64,000 nucleotides of DNA from Nocardiopsis algeriensis (GCF_014203695.1 NZ_JACHJO010000004.1:372001-436000), one strand, 5' to 3'. Counted from the first letter of the stretch, positions 48,128 through 56,723 are shown. Notes: a model not told the origin generated them from the sequence alone. Translations and numbers: made by a program.

Positions 48128-48559
48128 TCAGGCTGGGGTTCTGTCGGCGACGGCAACGCTACCGGCCGCATCCTCCTCCCGGGCACTCCCCTGGTGGGGC
48201 AGGCCTCCCCGCGGCGGGGCTCCGCTGACGGCGAACGAACGACAGCCGGTGACCACGCCCCGGCAGTCCCGGACGAGGTCGGTGGGGACGAGCAGGTCGC
48301 TGCGCTCGGGGTGCGCCGACCCCACCACGGAGGAGACGATGAGCCACACCCCCTCCTGGGGTTCGGGCAGGTTGGCCCTGGTGCGCCGCTCCGCCACCAG
48401 GGGGACCCGCCCCGCACACGTGGCGTCGTCCAGATGTCCCACGGGTATCCTCACGGCCTCGACCCTGGCGGGTTCCGCCGCGCTCGGCCAGCTGCGGATG
48501 ACCCTCGCGTCCTCGTCCACGACTGTCACCACATGCGGCGTCAGGTTGCGCACCGGCAT
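48128..48559 (-). CDS. Small conserved protein of unknown function (RNLTPH family) in the CARF operon
   Basis: 143 residues from ATG 48559, with GGAGG 7 nt upstream. The N-terminal ~105 residues have a pattern I associate with a widespread small-protein family of unknown function: MPVRNLTPHVVTVVDEDARV, LPEPQEGVWLIVSSVV, ERSDLLVPTDLVRD and GVVTGCRSFAV. The ~35 C-terminal residues are a disordered Gly/Pro/Glu-rich tail. Eight nt separate it from the CARF nuclease gene, so the two should be cotranscribed. A role in the type III response (for example controlling the effector) is possible, but only context supports it. Confidence 0.78.
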   Translation of the reverse strand: MPVRNLTPHVVTVVDEDARVIRSWPSAAEPARVEAVRIPVGHLDDATCAGRVPLVAERRTRANLPEPQEGVWLIVSSVVGSAHPERSDLLVPTDLVRDCRGVVTGCRSFAVSGAPPRGGLPHQGSAREEDAAGSVAVADRTPA

Positions 48560-48913
48560 CCGGCGACCTCCGTTCCTCTCACTCCGCGGCGACCGGCCCG
48601 CGAACCGGCCGGAAGACCCCGTCGGGGGTGCTCACCGCCGTCTCTCGGACACAGGAGCGGACAGGTTTTCGGAGCTGTTTCGGCAGGAAAATTTTGATGC
48701 TGCTGTTATTGGTGACCGATATAAGGCCTCTCTGATACTTTCCACGCTTTCAGGACTGAAGACGGTAATTGACACTTCCCCGGCAAGGCGCCTATTTTGT
48801 TGGTCGGTCTCCCGTTGGCGCGGGAGTGCCACAGAGGGACTCACGACTCGCGAAAACGCTTCTCCGGAGGGCTGGGGAAGCGTCCCGGCCCCGGACTCCG
48901 GGGAGAAGAGTTC
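48560..48913. other. 354-bp AT-richer divergent promoter region
   Basis: Between the minus-strand CARF operon and the plus-strand gene at 48914. It contains a distinctly AT-richer core (about 48670-48800). A sigma-70-like pair is readable on the plus strand: TTGACA at 48769-48774, an 18-bp spacer and TATTTT at 48793-48798. TCTCTCGGACA at 48641-48651 is shared with the cas10 promoter region. Confidence 0.55.
48769..48798 (+). promoter_or_regulatory. Sigma-70-like promoter for the gene at 48914
   Basis: TTGACA (consensus -35) and TATTTT are separated by 18 bp. This leaves about 110 nt of leader before the GTG at 48914. The rest of the genome rarely shows such a good housekeeping match, which makes it notable. 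Confidence 0.55.
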
Positions 48914-50059
48914 GTGAGCACGCACCACTGCTCCGCCTGGGAGCTTTTCGGATCCGCAGCCTTTCTGCGTGTCTTCACACGCGTCCTGGGATGCGGCCCC
49001 TGCTCCGCGGACGGAACGGCGCAGGGTTGTTCGGGGCACTCCGAACAGTTCTGCGACTACGTCGACCTGTGCGCCGAGCACTGCCCGTGCCCGGTCCACG
49101 GCGGTGACGCCGACAGCGTCGTCGCCGTACGGATGAGACGCGCCGAACCCGGCGAGAAGGGAGTGGACCGCACCGCCGCGCACCGGCTGCGCGACGCCCT
49201 GGACGACGTGCGCCGGGACCGCTCGTACAAGAACCTGCGCCACGTGTACCCGCTTCCCGTCGGCGGCGGGCGGGTCCGCTGTGCCTTCTCCGAGCGGCCG
49301 CGGCGCTGGGTCCAGCGCCGCGACGTGGCCCGCGTGGCCACCGACGTCGTCGAGCAGGAGGCGCTGGCCATGCTCGTGCTCACGGCCGGCTGGGGCAACC
49401 CTGCCGCGGACCTTCCCGAGGACGTCCACCCGGGTGAGAGCGTGTCCTTCACCGAGGACGGCAGCGCCGTACCTGTCGCCGACCTGCACGGACGCTCCCT
49501 CACCGCTGCCAAGGAACCGCCGATGGTCTCCACCGCCACCGGCGACTACCTGCTGCGCAAGCTTGCCGAGCTCGCCTCCGGTCGCGACGCCGACGCCGGC
49601 CGCACCCCCGACCAGCAGCGCCGGCTGCTGCTGCGCCGCCTCCTGCCGACGTTGAGCGGTGAGGACGTCGCCCGGCGCCTCACCGGCGTCCTGGGCAGGA
49701 TGGCGGTGGACATGCCCGTCCACTTCGGCCTGGTGCAGCAGGCCCGCGGCCGGGCCCGCAGCGCGCCCTACGCACCCGTGGCTCCCCCCGCCCCGGGCCC
49801 CGACGCGGCGGGGTGCCGCGAGGTGATCGGCGAGGAGGACCGGATGTGGCTGGAGCGGATCGCCCTGGAGCTGTCCGCCCGCGCCCAGGAGGAGCGCGAC
49901 GCCTTCGAGGCCGATCCCCAGGGCGCGCTGGACACGCTGCTGTGCTCGATCCTGGAACAGGGACGCGGCATCCCCGTGCTGTGGGCCGGCGCCCAGGACG
50001 ACCCCGACACGCGCGCCGACCTGCTCGACGCCCTCGCCGACGTCATCACCGACTCGTGA
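48914..50059 (+). CDS. Unrecognised protein with Cys-rich N-terminus inside the CRISPR locus
   Basis: 381 residues from GTG 48914 (GGAGAAGAG upstream). Residues about 1-65 contain nine cysteines (segments CGPCSADG, GCSGHSEQFC, CAEHCPCPVHGG), which suggest zinc or Fe-S binding. The middle has YKNLRHVYPLPVGGGRVRCAFSERPRRW and helical segments; a Pro/Ala linker near residue 290 precedes a helical C-terminal ~80 residues rich in acids. No known family is recognised. It lies between the CARF operon and the RAMP operon, in the opposite orientation. Its stop codon lies within the first of three intergenic repeats. A CRISPR-related or stress role is only contextual. Confidence 0.68.
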   Translation: MSTHHCSAWELFGSAAFLRVFTRVLGCGPCSADGTAQGCSGHSEQFCDYVDLCAEHCPCPVHGGDADSVVAVRMRRAEPGEKGVDRTAAHRLRDALDDVRRDRSYKNLRHVYPLPVGGGRVRCAFSERPRRWVQRRDVARVATDVVEQEALAMLVLTAGWGNPAADLPEDVHPGESVSFTEDGSAVPVADLHGRSLTAAKEPPMVSTATGDYLLRKLAELASGRDADAGRTPDQQRRLLLRRLLPTLSGEDVARRLTGVLGRMAVDMPVHFGLVQQARGRARSAPYAPVAPPAPGPDAAGCREVIGEEDRMWLERIALELSARAQEERDAFEADPQGALDTLLCSILEQGRGIPVLWAGAQDDPDTRADLLDALADVITDS

Positions 50060-50135
50060 GGGCGCCGGCGGGGTTCTGCAGGAGCGGAGCGAACACCCGA
50101 GGCACGAGGATGTGAGCGCAGCGACGAAGAACCGC
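50057..50135 (+). repeat. Intergenic repeat copy 1 (79 bp)
   Basis: Begins TGAGGGCGCCGGCGGGGTTC and ends GCGACGAAGAACCGC. It overlaps the stop codon of the upstream gene. It is about 95 percent identical to copies 2 and 3, which lie in the same gap. The repeat has purine-rich GAGCGAAC and GAACGAGG runs and short dyads, and resembles REP-type intergenic repeats of actinomycetes. Confidence 0.8.
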
Positions 50136-50260
50136 ACCTTGAGGGGCGTCCGAATCGGGGGGCTGCGGCCGAAGGCCGTCCGTTGAGGGTGGTGGCGGGC
50201 GACGGGTGGACCGAAGCGCCGGTCACCTGCAAGCCCACCCGCGCCCCAGGGGGTGTGCCG

Positions 50261-50384
50261 TGAGGGCGCCGGCGGGGTTCTGCAGGAGTGGAGCGAACAT
50301 CCGAGGAACGAGGATGTGAGCGCAGCGACGAAGAACCGCGCCCGAAAGGCGCCCGAGCAGGGGCCAAAGCGAAGCGGAGGCCCC
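50261..50384 (+). repeat. Intergenic repeat copy 2, extended (about 124 bp)
   Basis: The 79-bp core at 50261-50339 matches copies 1 and 3. It is followed by a 45-bp extension (GCCCGAAAGGCGCCCGAGCA onward, ending GGAGGCCCC) that recurs after copy 3. The extension contains GGGGCC and GGCCCC arms that could form a hairpin. Confidence 0.8.
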
Positions 50385-50397
50385 AAAGCAAACACAG

Positions 50398-50521
50398 TGA
50401 GGGCGCCGGCGGGGTTCTGCAGGAGCGGAGCGAACGCCCGAGGAACGAGGGCGTGAGCGAGCGACGAAGAACCGCGCCCGAAAGGCGCCCGAGCAGGGGC
50501 CAAAGCGAAGCGGAGGCCCCG
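50398..50521 (+). repeat. Intergenic repeat copy 3, extended (about 124 bp)
   Basis: The 78-bp core at 50398-50475 is one base shorter than copy 2 (loss within GTGAGCGCAGCG) and carries compensating changes (ACATCC to ACGCCC, GGATG to GGGCG) that keep an internal pairing. The same 45-bp extension follows. It ends 23 nt before the stop of the minus-strand RAMP gene, so it may act as its 3' boundary. Confidence 0.8.
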
Positions 50522-50543
50522 AAGGGGCAGGGGAGGACACCGC

Positions 50544-52727
50544 TCAGAGAAGGCCCGCCTCCCGGTAGCGTTCGGTCAGCGGGAGCAGGACGGGATACTC
50601 GGCGAACTCGCGCAGCGACATCACAGCCGTCGCCCGCCAGGGCAGCCGGCGGCGCCAGCGGGTGGCCAGGCACACGTCGACGGCCTGGTCCACCTCCCTC
50701 CAGTGCTCCGGCCCGGCCCGCAGGCGGCGGGCCGCGAGGGCGGCGTCGAAGGCCTCCAGGAGGGCGGCGATCCGCTCCCTTCCGGCGCGGACCACCCCGG
50801 CGCCGGGGTCCAGGGACAGGGTCCGGGCCCGGCGGTCCACCAGGTGGAGTTCGGGGCGCAGGTGGACACTGCCCATCCCCAGGGCCTTGCCCATGCCGAT
50901 CTTGTGGGCGTGCTCGGGGTTGCGGGGGTCTCCGCCGTCGGGCGGGTTGTCCAGGAGCAGGGCCCGCAGCAGCGCGCCGAGCTCTCCGTCGGTGAGGTTG
51001 GTGAAGGTGATCCGCGAGCGGAAGGTGAGGCCGTCGCGCAGGGGGACGATGTCGCGCTGGGTGCCCCTGGGCGGGGCCACCGAGCGGCCGGGGGCCAGCA
51101 CGCTCAGCCCCAGGTCCTTCTGGGCGCGGGCGTCGTAGCGGACGGGGCTGCCCAGGTCGTCCCGGTGCCGGTGCAGGTAGGCCTTGTACCCGCCGAGCCG
51201 TACCTGTCCCTCGTGCGACCAGGTGATGACGTCCGGCCGGTCCCCCGAGGCTGCGTCCGGCCCTTGGACGAGGTAGTTGGCGAAGCAGCCGCGCTGGGGC
51301 GACAGCAGTCGGACGCGCAGGGCGGCACCGTCGGGGTAGTCGGGGTCGGGGTCGGTGCACAGCGCACCGCCGAAGGACACCCGTCCCTTGGAGGCCCTCG
51401 GCTCGTCGGCGAAGGTGTCGGTGTCCCCGAACAGCGCCCGGCACACGTCCACCGTGCGGCCCGCCCGGCCGCCCCGGTCCGCGTCCCCCGGCTGGGGTCC
51501 GAGGACCGCCGGGGGAACCGCCCGGCGGACGGGGTTGTCGTCGCTGACGGCGATCCGGTAACCGCCGGAGCGGCCGAAGGAGACCACCTCCCCGAAGGGG
51601 TCGACGTCGAACCACACCGGTTCCAACCCCCGGCGCGGCAGGCCGCCGCCTCCCGTCCCCGCGACGGGCTCGCGCCCGGGTGCGCGGCCGCCCGGGCCGA
51701 GGCCGTCGGGGAAGGCGGCACGCTGGTACCCGGTGACCTGGTCGGCGGACTCGAACAGCTCCACCAGGGCGTCGGGAACACTCCTCCGCCCGTTCCTGAG
51801 GTCGCGCGGCCGCGGGAAGAGGTAGGCGTTGCGGCGCTCGCCCGCGGCGACCCCGGTCAGGACGAGCAGCGCCTCCGCCGAAGCTCCGCGGGCCCCGCCG
51901 GGTGCCGTACGGGCGCGCAGGTACTCGGCGGCCGACTCCGCGGTAGGGGCCACGGCCGCGATCCGCCGCTCCCCCGGCAGTTGGACGGCGTGCACCCAGC
52001 GGTACTGGAGCCGTCCGTGCTGCTCGTGGGTGGTGGGAACGTAGGCGCTTCCCTGGGGCGGGTCGGGAAAGCCTTCGACGCCGAGGTCCCAGGTCTCCAG
52101 GCTCTCGCGCAGGACGGCGAACGACACCTTGAGCGCCTGGCCGGCCGCGCTCCCCAGGGAGGTGGCGGGAACGTCCACGATGTACCAGCCCTCCTCGGAC
52201 CGGTAGAGGAATCCCTGCCGCGTACGCAGGCCCCTGCGCCTCCTGCGGTAGTGCTCGTGCTGGCGGGCCATGACCCGGCGCGCCCGGGCGGACGGTCCGC
52301 CGTCCGCGCCTGCGGGATCGACGCGCACGGGGGCCCGGAAGAACAGCATGGGGGTGTTGACCTCCCCGGTCTCACCGCTGGTGAGCATGCGCACGGTGTT
52401 GCGCACCAGGCCCCGCAGGGTCGTCCCGGGGACGGCGGGCAGGAGGTGCCCGCCGTGCGGAAGGCGCAGGGAGCGGGCCACCCCCTCCCCATCCCCGGCC
52501 TGTCCGACGAAGAGGGGGGTAAGCGTCGTCAGGGTCAGGTCGATCCAGCCCGAGTGCGTGCCCGGCACGGTGCGGTCGTGGCTGCGCAGCAGCTCCGCGG
52601 TGCCGTGGCCGGTGTGCAGGTCGGCCGCGGGCATCGGCGTCTCGGCGATCCGGACCAGGCCGTAGGGCGCGGTCGCGTGGAAACGCGGTGCCGATCCGGC
52701 TCTGGCGGCGACGTCCCGTGGGTTCAC
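50544..52727 (-). CDS. TIGR03986-like double RAMP (Cas7-type) protein of type III CRISPR complex
   Basis: 727 residues from GTG 52727 (GGAGAGGG upstream), overlapping the preceding stop by GTGA. The N-terminal RAMP unit shows LTTLTPLFVGQAGDGEG and LPAVPGTTLRGLVRNTVRML, the RAMP substrate-loop signature. A second unit from about residue 400 has VSFGGALCT and the glycine-rich HKIGMGKALGMGSVHL. This layout recalls the TIGR03986 family found with type III systems. The last gene of the effector operon, it probably forms part of the crRNA-binding backbone or cap. Length is about twice a single Cas7. Assignment to the exact family needs a profile search; RAMP identity is confident. Confidence 0.83.
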   Translation of the reverse strand: MNPRDVAARAGSAPRFHATAPYGLVRIAETPMPAADLHTGHGTAELLRSHDRTVPGTHSGWIDLTLTTLTPLFVGQAGDGEGVARSLRLPHGGHLLPAVPGTTLRGLVRNTVRMLTSGETGEVNTPMLFFRAPVRVDPAGADGGPSARARRVMARQHEHYRRRRRGLRTRQGFLYRSEEGWYIVDVPATSLGSAAGQALKVSFAVLRESLETWDLGVEGFPDPPQGSAYVPTTHEQHGRLQYRWVHAVQLPGERRIAAVAPTAESAAEYLRARTAPGGARGASAEALLVLTGVAAGERRNAYLFPRPRDLRNGRRSVPDALVELFESADQVTGYQRAAFPDGLGPGGRAPGREPVAGTGGGGLPRRGLEPVWFDVDPFGEVVSFGRSGGYRIAVSDDNPVRRAVPPAVLGPQPGDADRGGRAGRTVDVCRALFGDTDTFADEPRASKGRVSFGGALCTDPDPDYPDGAALRVRLLSPQRGCFANYLVQGPDAASGDRPDVITWSHEGQVRLGGYKAYLHRHRDDLGSPVRYDARAQKDLGLSVLAPGRSVAPPRGTQRDIVPLRDGLTFRSRITFTNLTDGELGALLRALLLDNPPDGGDPRNPEHAHKIGMGKALGMGSVHLRPELHLVDRRARTLSLDPGAGVVRAGRERIAALLEAFDAALAARRLRAGPEHWREVDQAVDVCLATRWRRRLPWRATAVMSLREFAEYPVLLPLTERYREAGLL

Positions 52728-53464
52728 CGCGGCCCTCTCCCGTGAGGAAGCTCGTCGCCGGTGGCGGGGTCCAGGAGCGGTCCGGTGGGTTTGGGTCCGG
52801 TGCGCACACCGGTGAGCCGGTGGAAGGCAACGCCCACAGCACCGGTCGCGGGATCCTCGGCCCAGTACTCGCGGACCGTCAGCCAAGTTCCCTCGGAGGT
52901 CGCCCGGCGGCGGGAGCGCACGGTGAAGTCGGCCCAGGCGGCGGGGAGCACGGCCGTGTTCCCGGAGGGCTCGCCGGTGACGGCCAGCGGCACCTCCCCC
53001 TCCAGGGTGCGGCTGTGGTCGGGGCCGTTCCATCCCTGCAGGAGGAAGGAGCGGTCGCGCGGCCGCAGCCACGGAGGCACCTCGACGGGGGCGTCGGCGC
53101 TGATCCACCCCGACCTGGCCCCCTCTCCCAACCGGATCTGGGTGTGCGGTCCGAACACGAGGACCTCCAGGATCCGCCAGCGGTCGGTGCCGGGGTCCAG
53201 GGACGGCGCCGACAGGTCGGCGGTGGGCGGTGTGTCGGAGCGCCGCCACGTGCCACCGGGGCAGGAACCGGTGATGCGGCCGTCACCGAGTTCGGCGAGC
53301 AGCCACTGGGGGTGGCCCGGGAAAGCGGGGACCCCGCCGGTGCCGGTGTCGAGCAGGCCGCAGCGGACACCGCGGACGAAGACCTCGGCCAGGACGGCGT
53401 CGATCTGGTCGCCGCCGAGTTCGGCCCAGGCCAGTCCGGCCGGGACAGGTGGCTGTGGAATCAC
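52724..53464 (-). CDS. Csx19-like type III-D CRISPR protein
   Basis: 246 residues from GTG 53464, preceded by GGGGAGGAG and overlapping the previous stop. Segments such as FPGHPQWLLAELGDGRITG, WRILEVLVFGPHTQIRLGEG, FLLQGWNGP and WLTVREYWAEDPATGAVGVAFHRLTGV match what I know of TIGR03984/Csx19, a protein found only with III-D operons. No nuclease motif is seen. In the III-D complex it is an accessory of unknown role. Family call is by similarity of layout and context, so moderately sure. Confidence 0.68.
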   Translation of the reverse strand: MIPQPPVPAGLAWAELGGDQIDAVLAEVFVRGVRCGLLDTGTGGVPAFPGHPQWLLAELGDGRITGSCPGGTWRRSDTPPTADLSAPSLDPGTDRWRILEVLVFGPHTQIRLGEGARSGWISADAPVEVPPWLRPRDRSFLLQGWNGPDHSRTLEGEVPLAVTGEPSGNTAVLPAAWADFTVRSRRRATSEGTWLTVREYWAEDPATGAVGVAFHRLTGVRTGPKPTGPLLDPATGDELPHGRGPR

Positions 53465-54972
53465 CCGTGCTCCTCCCCTTCCGCCCCGCCGGGGGCGAGG
53501 CGGGCGTGCAGGCACGCCAGCCAGCCGTGTGCGGCGGCCGCCTCCGGCCCGTGCGGATCGAACAGTGCCGCGAGCAGGTCCACGGTGCGCGGCGGCCCGT
53601 CGGCCCCGGAATACACGGCCAGCACCGCCCGGACGGCCGTGAGGCGGCCGTTGCCGCTGCCCGTCGCGGCGCCCAGGGCGTCGAGGGGCACCGTGGCCAG
53701 TTCCCGCACCAGCAGCGCGAGCAGGCCGTACACCGCTTCCTCCGGCCCGTCGACGTCGAGGACGGCCTCGGCGCCGCCTCCGCAGAGCAGGTCACCGGTG
53801 AACACCCGGCCCTCCACGGCGTCGCCGAACAGCGGGTCCACGGTCAGCCGGGTGGCGGTCAGGCGTGTGCCGCCGGTGAGAACGGGGGCTGCCCTGAGCC
53901 GGATCCTCGAAGGCCGCGGCCGAGCGGTGCGGGGGTCGGTGTCGGCACCCCACCAGCGGTCGTGCCAGTCCCGCCACGAAGCGGGTTCCCCGCCCTCGGC
54001 GAGCTGCTCGGCGGTGTCGCGGGCCAGACGGGCGCCGATGCGTTTGAACAGGGAGAACAGCGCGGTGCCGCCGAGCCGTTCCCCCGAGAGGGCTCCACCG
54101 GCCAGAAGCCCGGGCCGGGTACCGCCCGGAGGCGGGGACAGGGGGTCGGTGCGCTCGGCCGCCTCGAGGGTCAGGTGCAGCTCGGCGCGGTGGCGGCGGT
54201 CGGGCTGCCGGGAGCGGGCCAGGACATGGGCGGCAATGGCGGTGCGGCCGTGCCCGCGCAACTGCCGGACCAGTGCGTCGGCCAGGTCCGCGGGCGCGTC
54301 GGCGAGTTCCTCGCTGCCCTCCCGCCAGCGCTCCTCCCAGGTGCGCGCGTGGTAGGCGAACCAGTCGTGCTCGTCGGCGAGGTCGTGGCGGCGCACCCGC
54401 CACCGGGTGGCGCGCACCGTGCCGTGGCCGCGCCCGGTGCGGGCGCCGACGCGGATGCCGGGTCCCGCCCCGGTGAGGCCGCCGGCGGCCAGCAGCAGGA
54501 GGGTGAGCAGGCGGGCCTCGTCCGCGGGGGCAGGCACGTGCAGGCGCAGGTGGACGTCGAACTCGGTGCCCGCGGGCAGGATCTCCTCCCGCCACGTACG
54601 GCCGGGGCGGACGGTGGCGGAAGCGGGATCGACGCGGGTGGCGGTGCGGACCTCCGCGGGGGCCTCACCCGGGATCCGGGCCAGGGCGTCGTCGAGGTGC
54701 AGGGCGCTGGCGGGACGTGCGCCGGTGTCGGACGCGGCCGCGCCGAAGAGCTCGCGGGCGCGGTCGGGGTCGGCGGTGCGGGCGGCCAGTTCGTGGCGCA
54801 GCAGACCGGCGAGGGTGCCGGCCCTCAGCCGCGGCAGCCCGCTGCCGGGGTCGCGGTCCAGCTGCAGGTCGGCGTCGCCGCCGGCGGTGTGGCGGGGGGC
54901 GGACCGGGCGGCACCGACGTGGGCGTCGGAGAGCAGGAGCAGCCGTCCGGTGATCTCCCAGAGCAGTCGCAC
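53461..54972 (-). CDS. Double Cas7 (Csm3-like) RAMP protein
   Basis: 503 residues from GTG 54972, 5 nt after the Csx10-like stop. Repeat one contains LLLLSDAHVGAARS, then Asp35 in the pattern D-x5-D-P-x3-GLP (DADLQLDRDPGSGLPRLR), the expected position of the Csm3 RNase aspartate, and TLAGLLRHEL. A glycine-rich loop GIRVGARTGRGHGTV follows. Repeat two (from about residue 360) has RLRAAPVLTGGTRLTATRL and GRVFTGDLLCGGGAE, with no clear catalytic Asp. It probably supplies two adjacent backbone subunits, one active. The stop overlaps the Csx19-like start. Confidence 0.82.
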   Translation of the reverse strand: MRLLWEITGRLLLLSDAHVGAARSAPRHTAGGDADLQLDRDPGSGLPRLRAGTLAGLLRHELAARTADPDRARELFGAAASDTGARPASALHLDDALARIPGEAPAEVRTATRVDPASATVRPGRTWREEILPAGTEFDVHLRLHVPAPADEARLLTLLLLAAGGLTGAGPGIRVGARTGRGHGTVRATRWRVRRHDLADEHDWFAYHARTWEERWREGSEELADAPADLADALVRQLRGHGRTAIAAHVLARSRQPDRRHRAELHLTLEAAERTDPLSPPPGGTRPGLLAGGALSGERLGGTALFSLFKRIGARLARDTAEQLAEGGEPASWRDWHDRWWGADTDPRTARPRPSRIRLRAAPVLTGGTRLTATRLTVDPLFGDAVEGRVFTGDLLCGGGAEAVLDVDGPEEAVYGLLALLVRELATVPLDALGAATGSGNGRLTAVRAVLAVYSGADGPPRTVDLLAALFDPHGPEAAAAHGWLACLHARLAPGGAEGEEHG

Positions 54973-54977
54973 GGTGT

Positions 54978-56723
54978 TCAGCGCCGTCCCCTTTCGCCCC
55001 CGGCGCGGTCGCGCAGCGCCTCGGCGGCCTCCGCCAGCCAGGAGGAGACCAGGAGCAGGCACAGGCGCGGAGCGGTACGCCGCTCCCAGTCGCGGGCCGG
55101 GTCCGAGAGCCCGCCGGGCAGAGCGCGCGGCGCCCGGCCGTCGGGCAGGGACAGGTCGACGGCGGCAACGGCGTCGCGGTAGTCGGGGCTGCGGACGGGG
55201 TCGGGGCGGTTGGCCTCCCACCAGGCCGCGGCGCCCTCCTCGGAGAGCCCCTCCAGCCACGTGCGCACGGACACGGGCGCCCGGCCGGGACGGACCAGGC
55301 GGGCCCGGGCGAGGGCGCGCACCGTGCGGGTTTCCGGGCCGCTCCGGTCTTCGGCCCCCTGATCGGAGCACAACAGCCCTGCCAGGGCGTCCAGGGCCTC
55401 GCCCGGGGTGTGGCGGGGGTCGGAGACGGCCTCGCGGAGGCGGCCCAGGAGGCCGGGGCCGAGCGGTGCGAGGCGGCGGGCCGAGCTCCGGGCCAGGGTC
55501 CGGGCGTGGTCGCGCACGGGTGGCGCGGCGGCGTTCCACAGCAGGGTGTCCCGGAGGTCGGCGAGCTGGGGGTCGGTGCCGGGGTCCGCGGGCGCCCCGG
55601 CGGCAGGGGTGCGCACTGCCAGGGGGGCTGCCAGAGGCGGCAGGGGGGCCGGTCCGGGCGGGGGCGGGTCCAGGAGGGTGAACTGGCCGTACCCGTCGAC
55701 GGCCCGTTCCCCGAGAGGGTGGGCCTCCAGGTCGCGTACCTGTTCGGTGGTCAGCTCGCGGTCCAGGCGCAGGCGTACGACGGCGCCCGGCAGCGCGGTC
55801 CAGCGCTGGGCCATGGGCCCCCGGTAACCGCGGTGGTAGGCGCCCACCAGACCGGCCTCGACATGGGCGGCCCCCACCTCGGCGCGGACGCCGGGCAGGC
55901 GGCGGGACAGCAGGTCCAGGACCGCGGGGACGAGGTCTCCCGGGGCGGCCTGCCCGGCCCGGCCCACCAGCAGGGCCGGGGAGAGCAGGAGGAGGTCCAC
56001 GGGCTCTCCCGCCCGCCAGCGGCGGCGGCCCGCGGGGGCGGCGCGGTCGGGTGAGAGCAGGGCCCCGGGGTCGGCGGGTCCGACGCGCACACCTCCGTGG
56101 GCGCGTGTGCCGCCCGAGCCCAGGGTGAGGGTGCCGTCGGCGTCGGCGAGCACCCCGGTGACCCGTTCCGCGAGGCGGTGCAGGGAGTCGGGGGCGGGGG
56201 CGCGCAGCTGCCAGCGCGCCTCGAAGACCTGTCCGGGGTCGAGGGTGGTGGTGAGGAACGGCAGCCCTCGGGGGTCCTCCTCCGAGCGGGAGCGGCCGAG
56301 GTACTGCTCAGCGGTGGTGCGCACGTCGGCACGCAGGGAGCGGTCCAGGGTGACCGGCTCGCGGACCGCACGGTAGGGCGCGGCGGGGTCGGCGGGGCCG
56401 AACACGTCGACGGCCTCGTCGGCATCCTTGCCCGGCGTGTACAGGTAGGCGGGCGGGGGATAGGCGGTCAGCGGGCGCGGGCCGTGCTCCAGGCGCGGGT
56501 AGGCGGGTGCGAAGCGGATCCGCTCGCCGCGCGCCACCCACTCCTGGAGCTCGTGCAGCAGTCCGGCGCGCCGGAGCGCGGCGGCGAGCATCCCGCGCTG
56601 GGCGCGACCGCTGATGCTGTGCTCGGTCTCGGTCCGCAGCGGGTCGAAGGAGGTGCGCACGGCCAGCGTGTCGGTGAGGACGTAGCGCAGCGGCAGATAG
56701 CCGCTCACCTGTGCGGTGGCCAC
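54978..56723 (-). CDS. Csx10/Cas5-like RAMP protein of type III-D
   Basis: 581 residues from GTG 56723 (GGAGGGGGG upstream). The N-terminal RAMP segment is YLPLRYVLTDTLAVRTSFDP with SISGRAQRGMLAAAL at residues 36-50, the position of the PG-x-xxRG loop in Csx10. A long central domain ends in LGERAVDGYGQFTLLDP, the C-terminal glycine-rich loop. The remaining ~200 residues are helical, with no recognised domain. Csx10 is the III-D counterpart of Cas5 and caps the crRNA 5' end. It overlaps the 3' end of the upstream cas7 by 19 bp. Confidence 0.8.
   Translation of the reverse strand: MATAQVSGYLPLRYVLTDTLAVRTSFDPLRTETEHSISGRAQRGMLAAALRRAGLLHELQEWVARGERIRFAPAYPRLEHGPRPLTAYPPPAYLYTPGKDADEAVDVFGPADPAAPYRAVREPVTLDRSLRADVRTTAEQYLGRSRSEEDPRGLPFLTTTLDPGQVFEARWQLRAPAPDSLHRLAERVTGVLADADGTLTLGSGGTRAHGGVRVGPADPGALLSPDRAAPAGRRRWRAGEPVDLLLLSPALLVGRAGQAAPGDLVPAVLDLLSRRLPGVRAEVGAAHVEAGLVGAYHRGYRGPMAQRWTALPGAVVRLRLDRELTTEQVRDLEAHPLGERAVDGYGQFTLLDPPPPGPAPLPPLAAPLAVRTPAAGAPADPGTDPQLADLRDTLLWNAAAPPVRDHARTLARSSARRLAPLGPGLLGRLREAVSDPRHTPGEALDALAGLLCSDQGAEDRSGPETRTVRALARARLVRPGRAPVSVRTWLEGLSEEGAAAWWEANRPDPVRSPDYRDAVAAVDLSLPDGRAPRALPGGLSDPARDWERRTAPRLCLLLVSSWLAEAAEALRDRAGGERGRR

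Noticed and set aside
48632..48913. Gene fragment in the AT-rich region (a plus frame reading FRQENFDAAVIGDRY)
   Set aside because: It looks protein-like for only about 35 codons, has no start or ribosome site, and lies in a region with promoter-like composition.
50057..50521. CRISPR array next to the cas operon
   Set aside because: Only three copies, units of 79-124 bp, spacers of ~13 and 125 bp, and internal similarity continuing past the core. This does not fit 25-40 bp repeats with even spacers.
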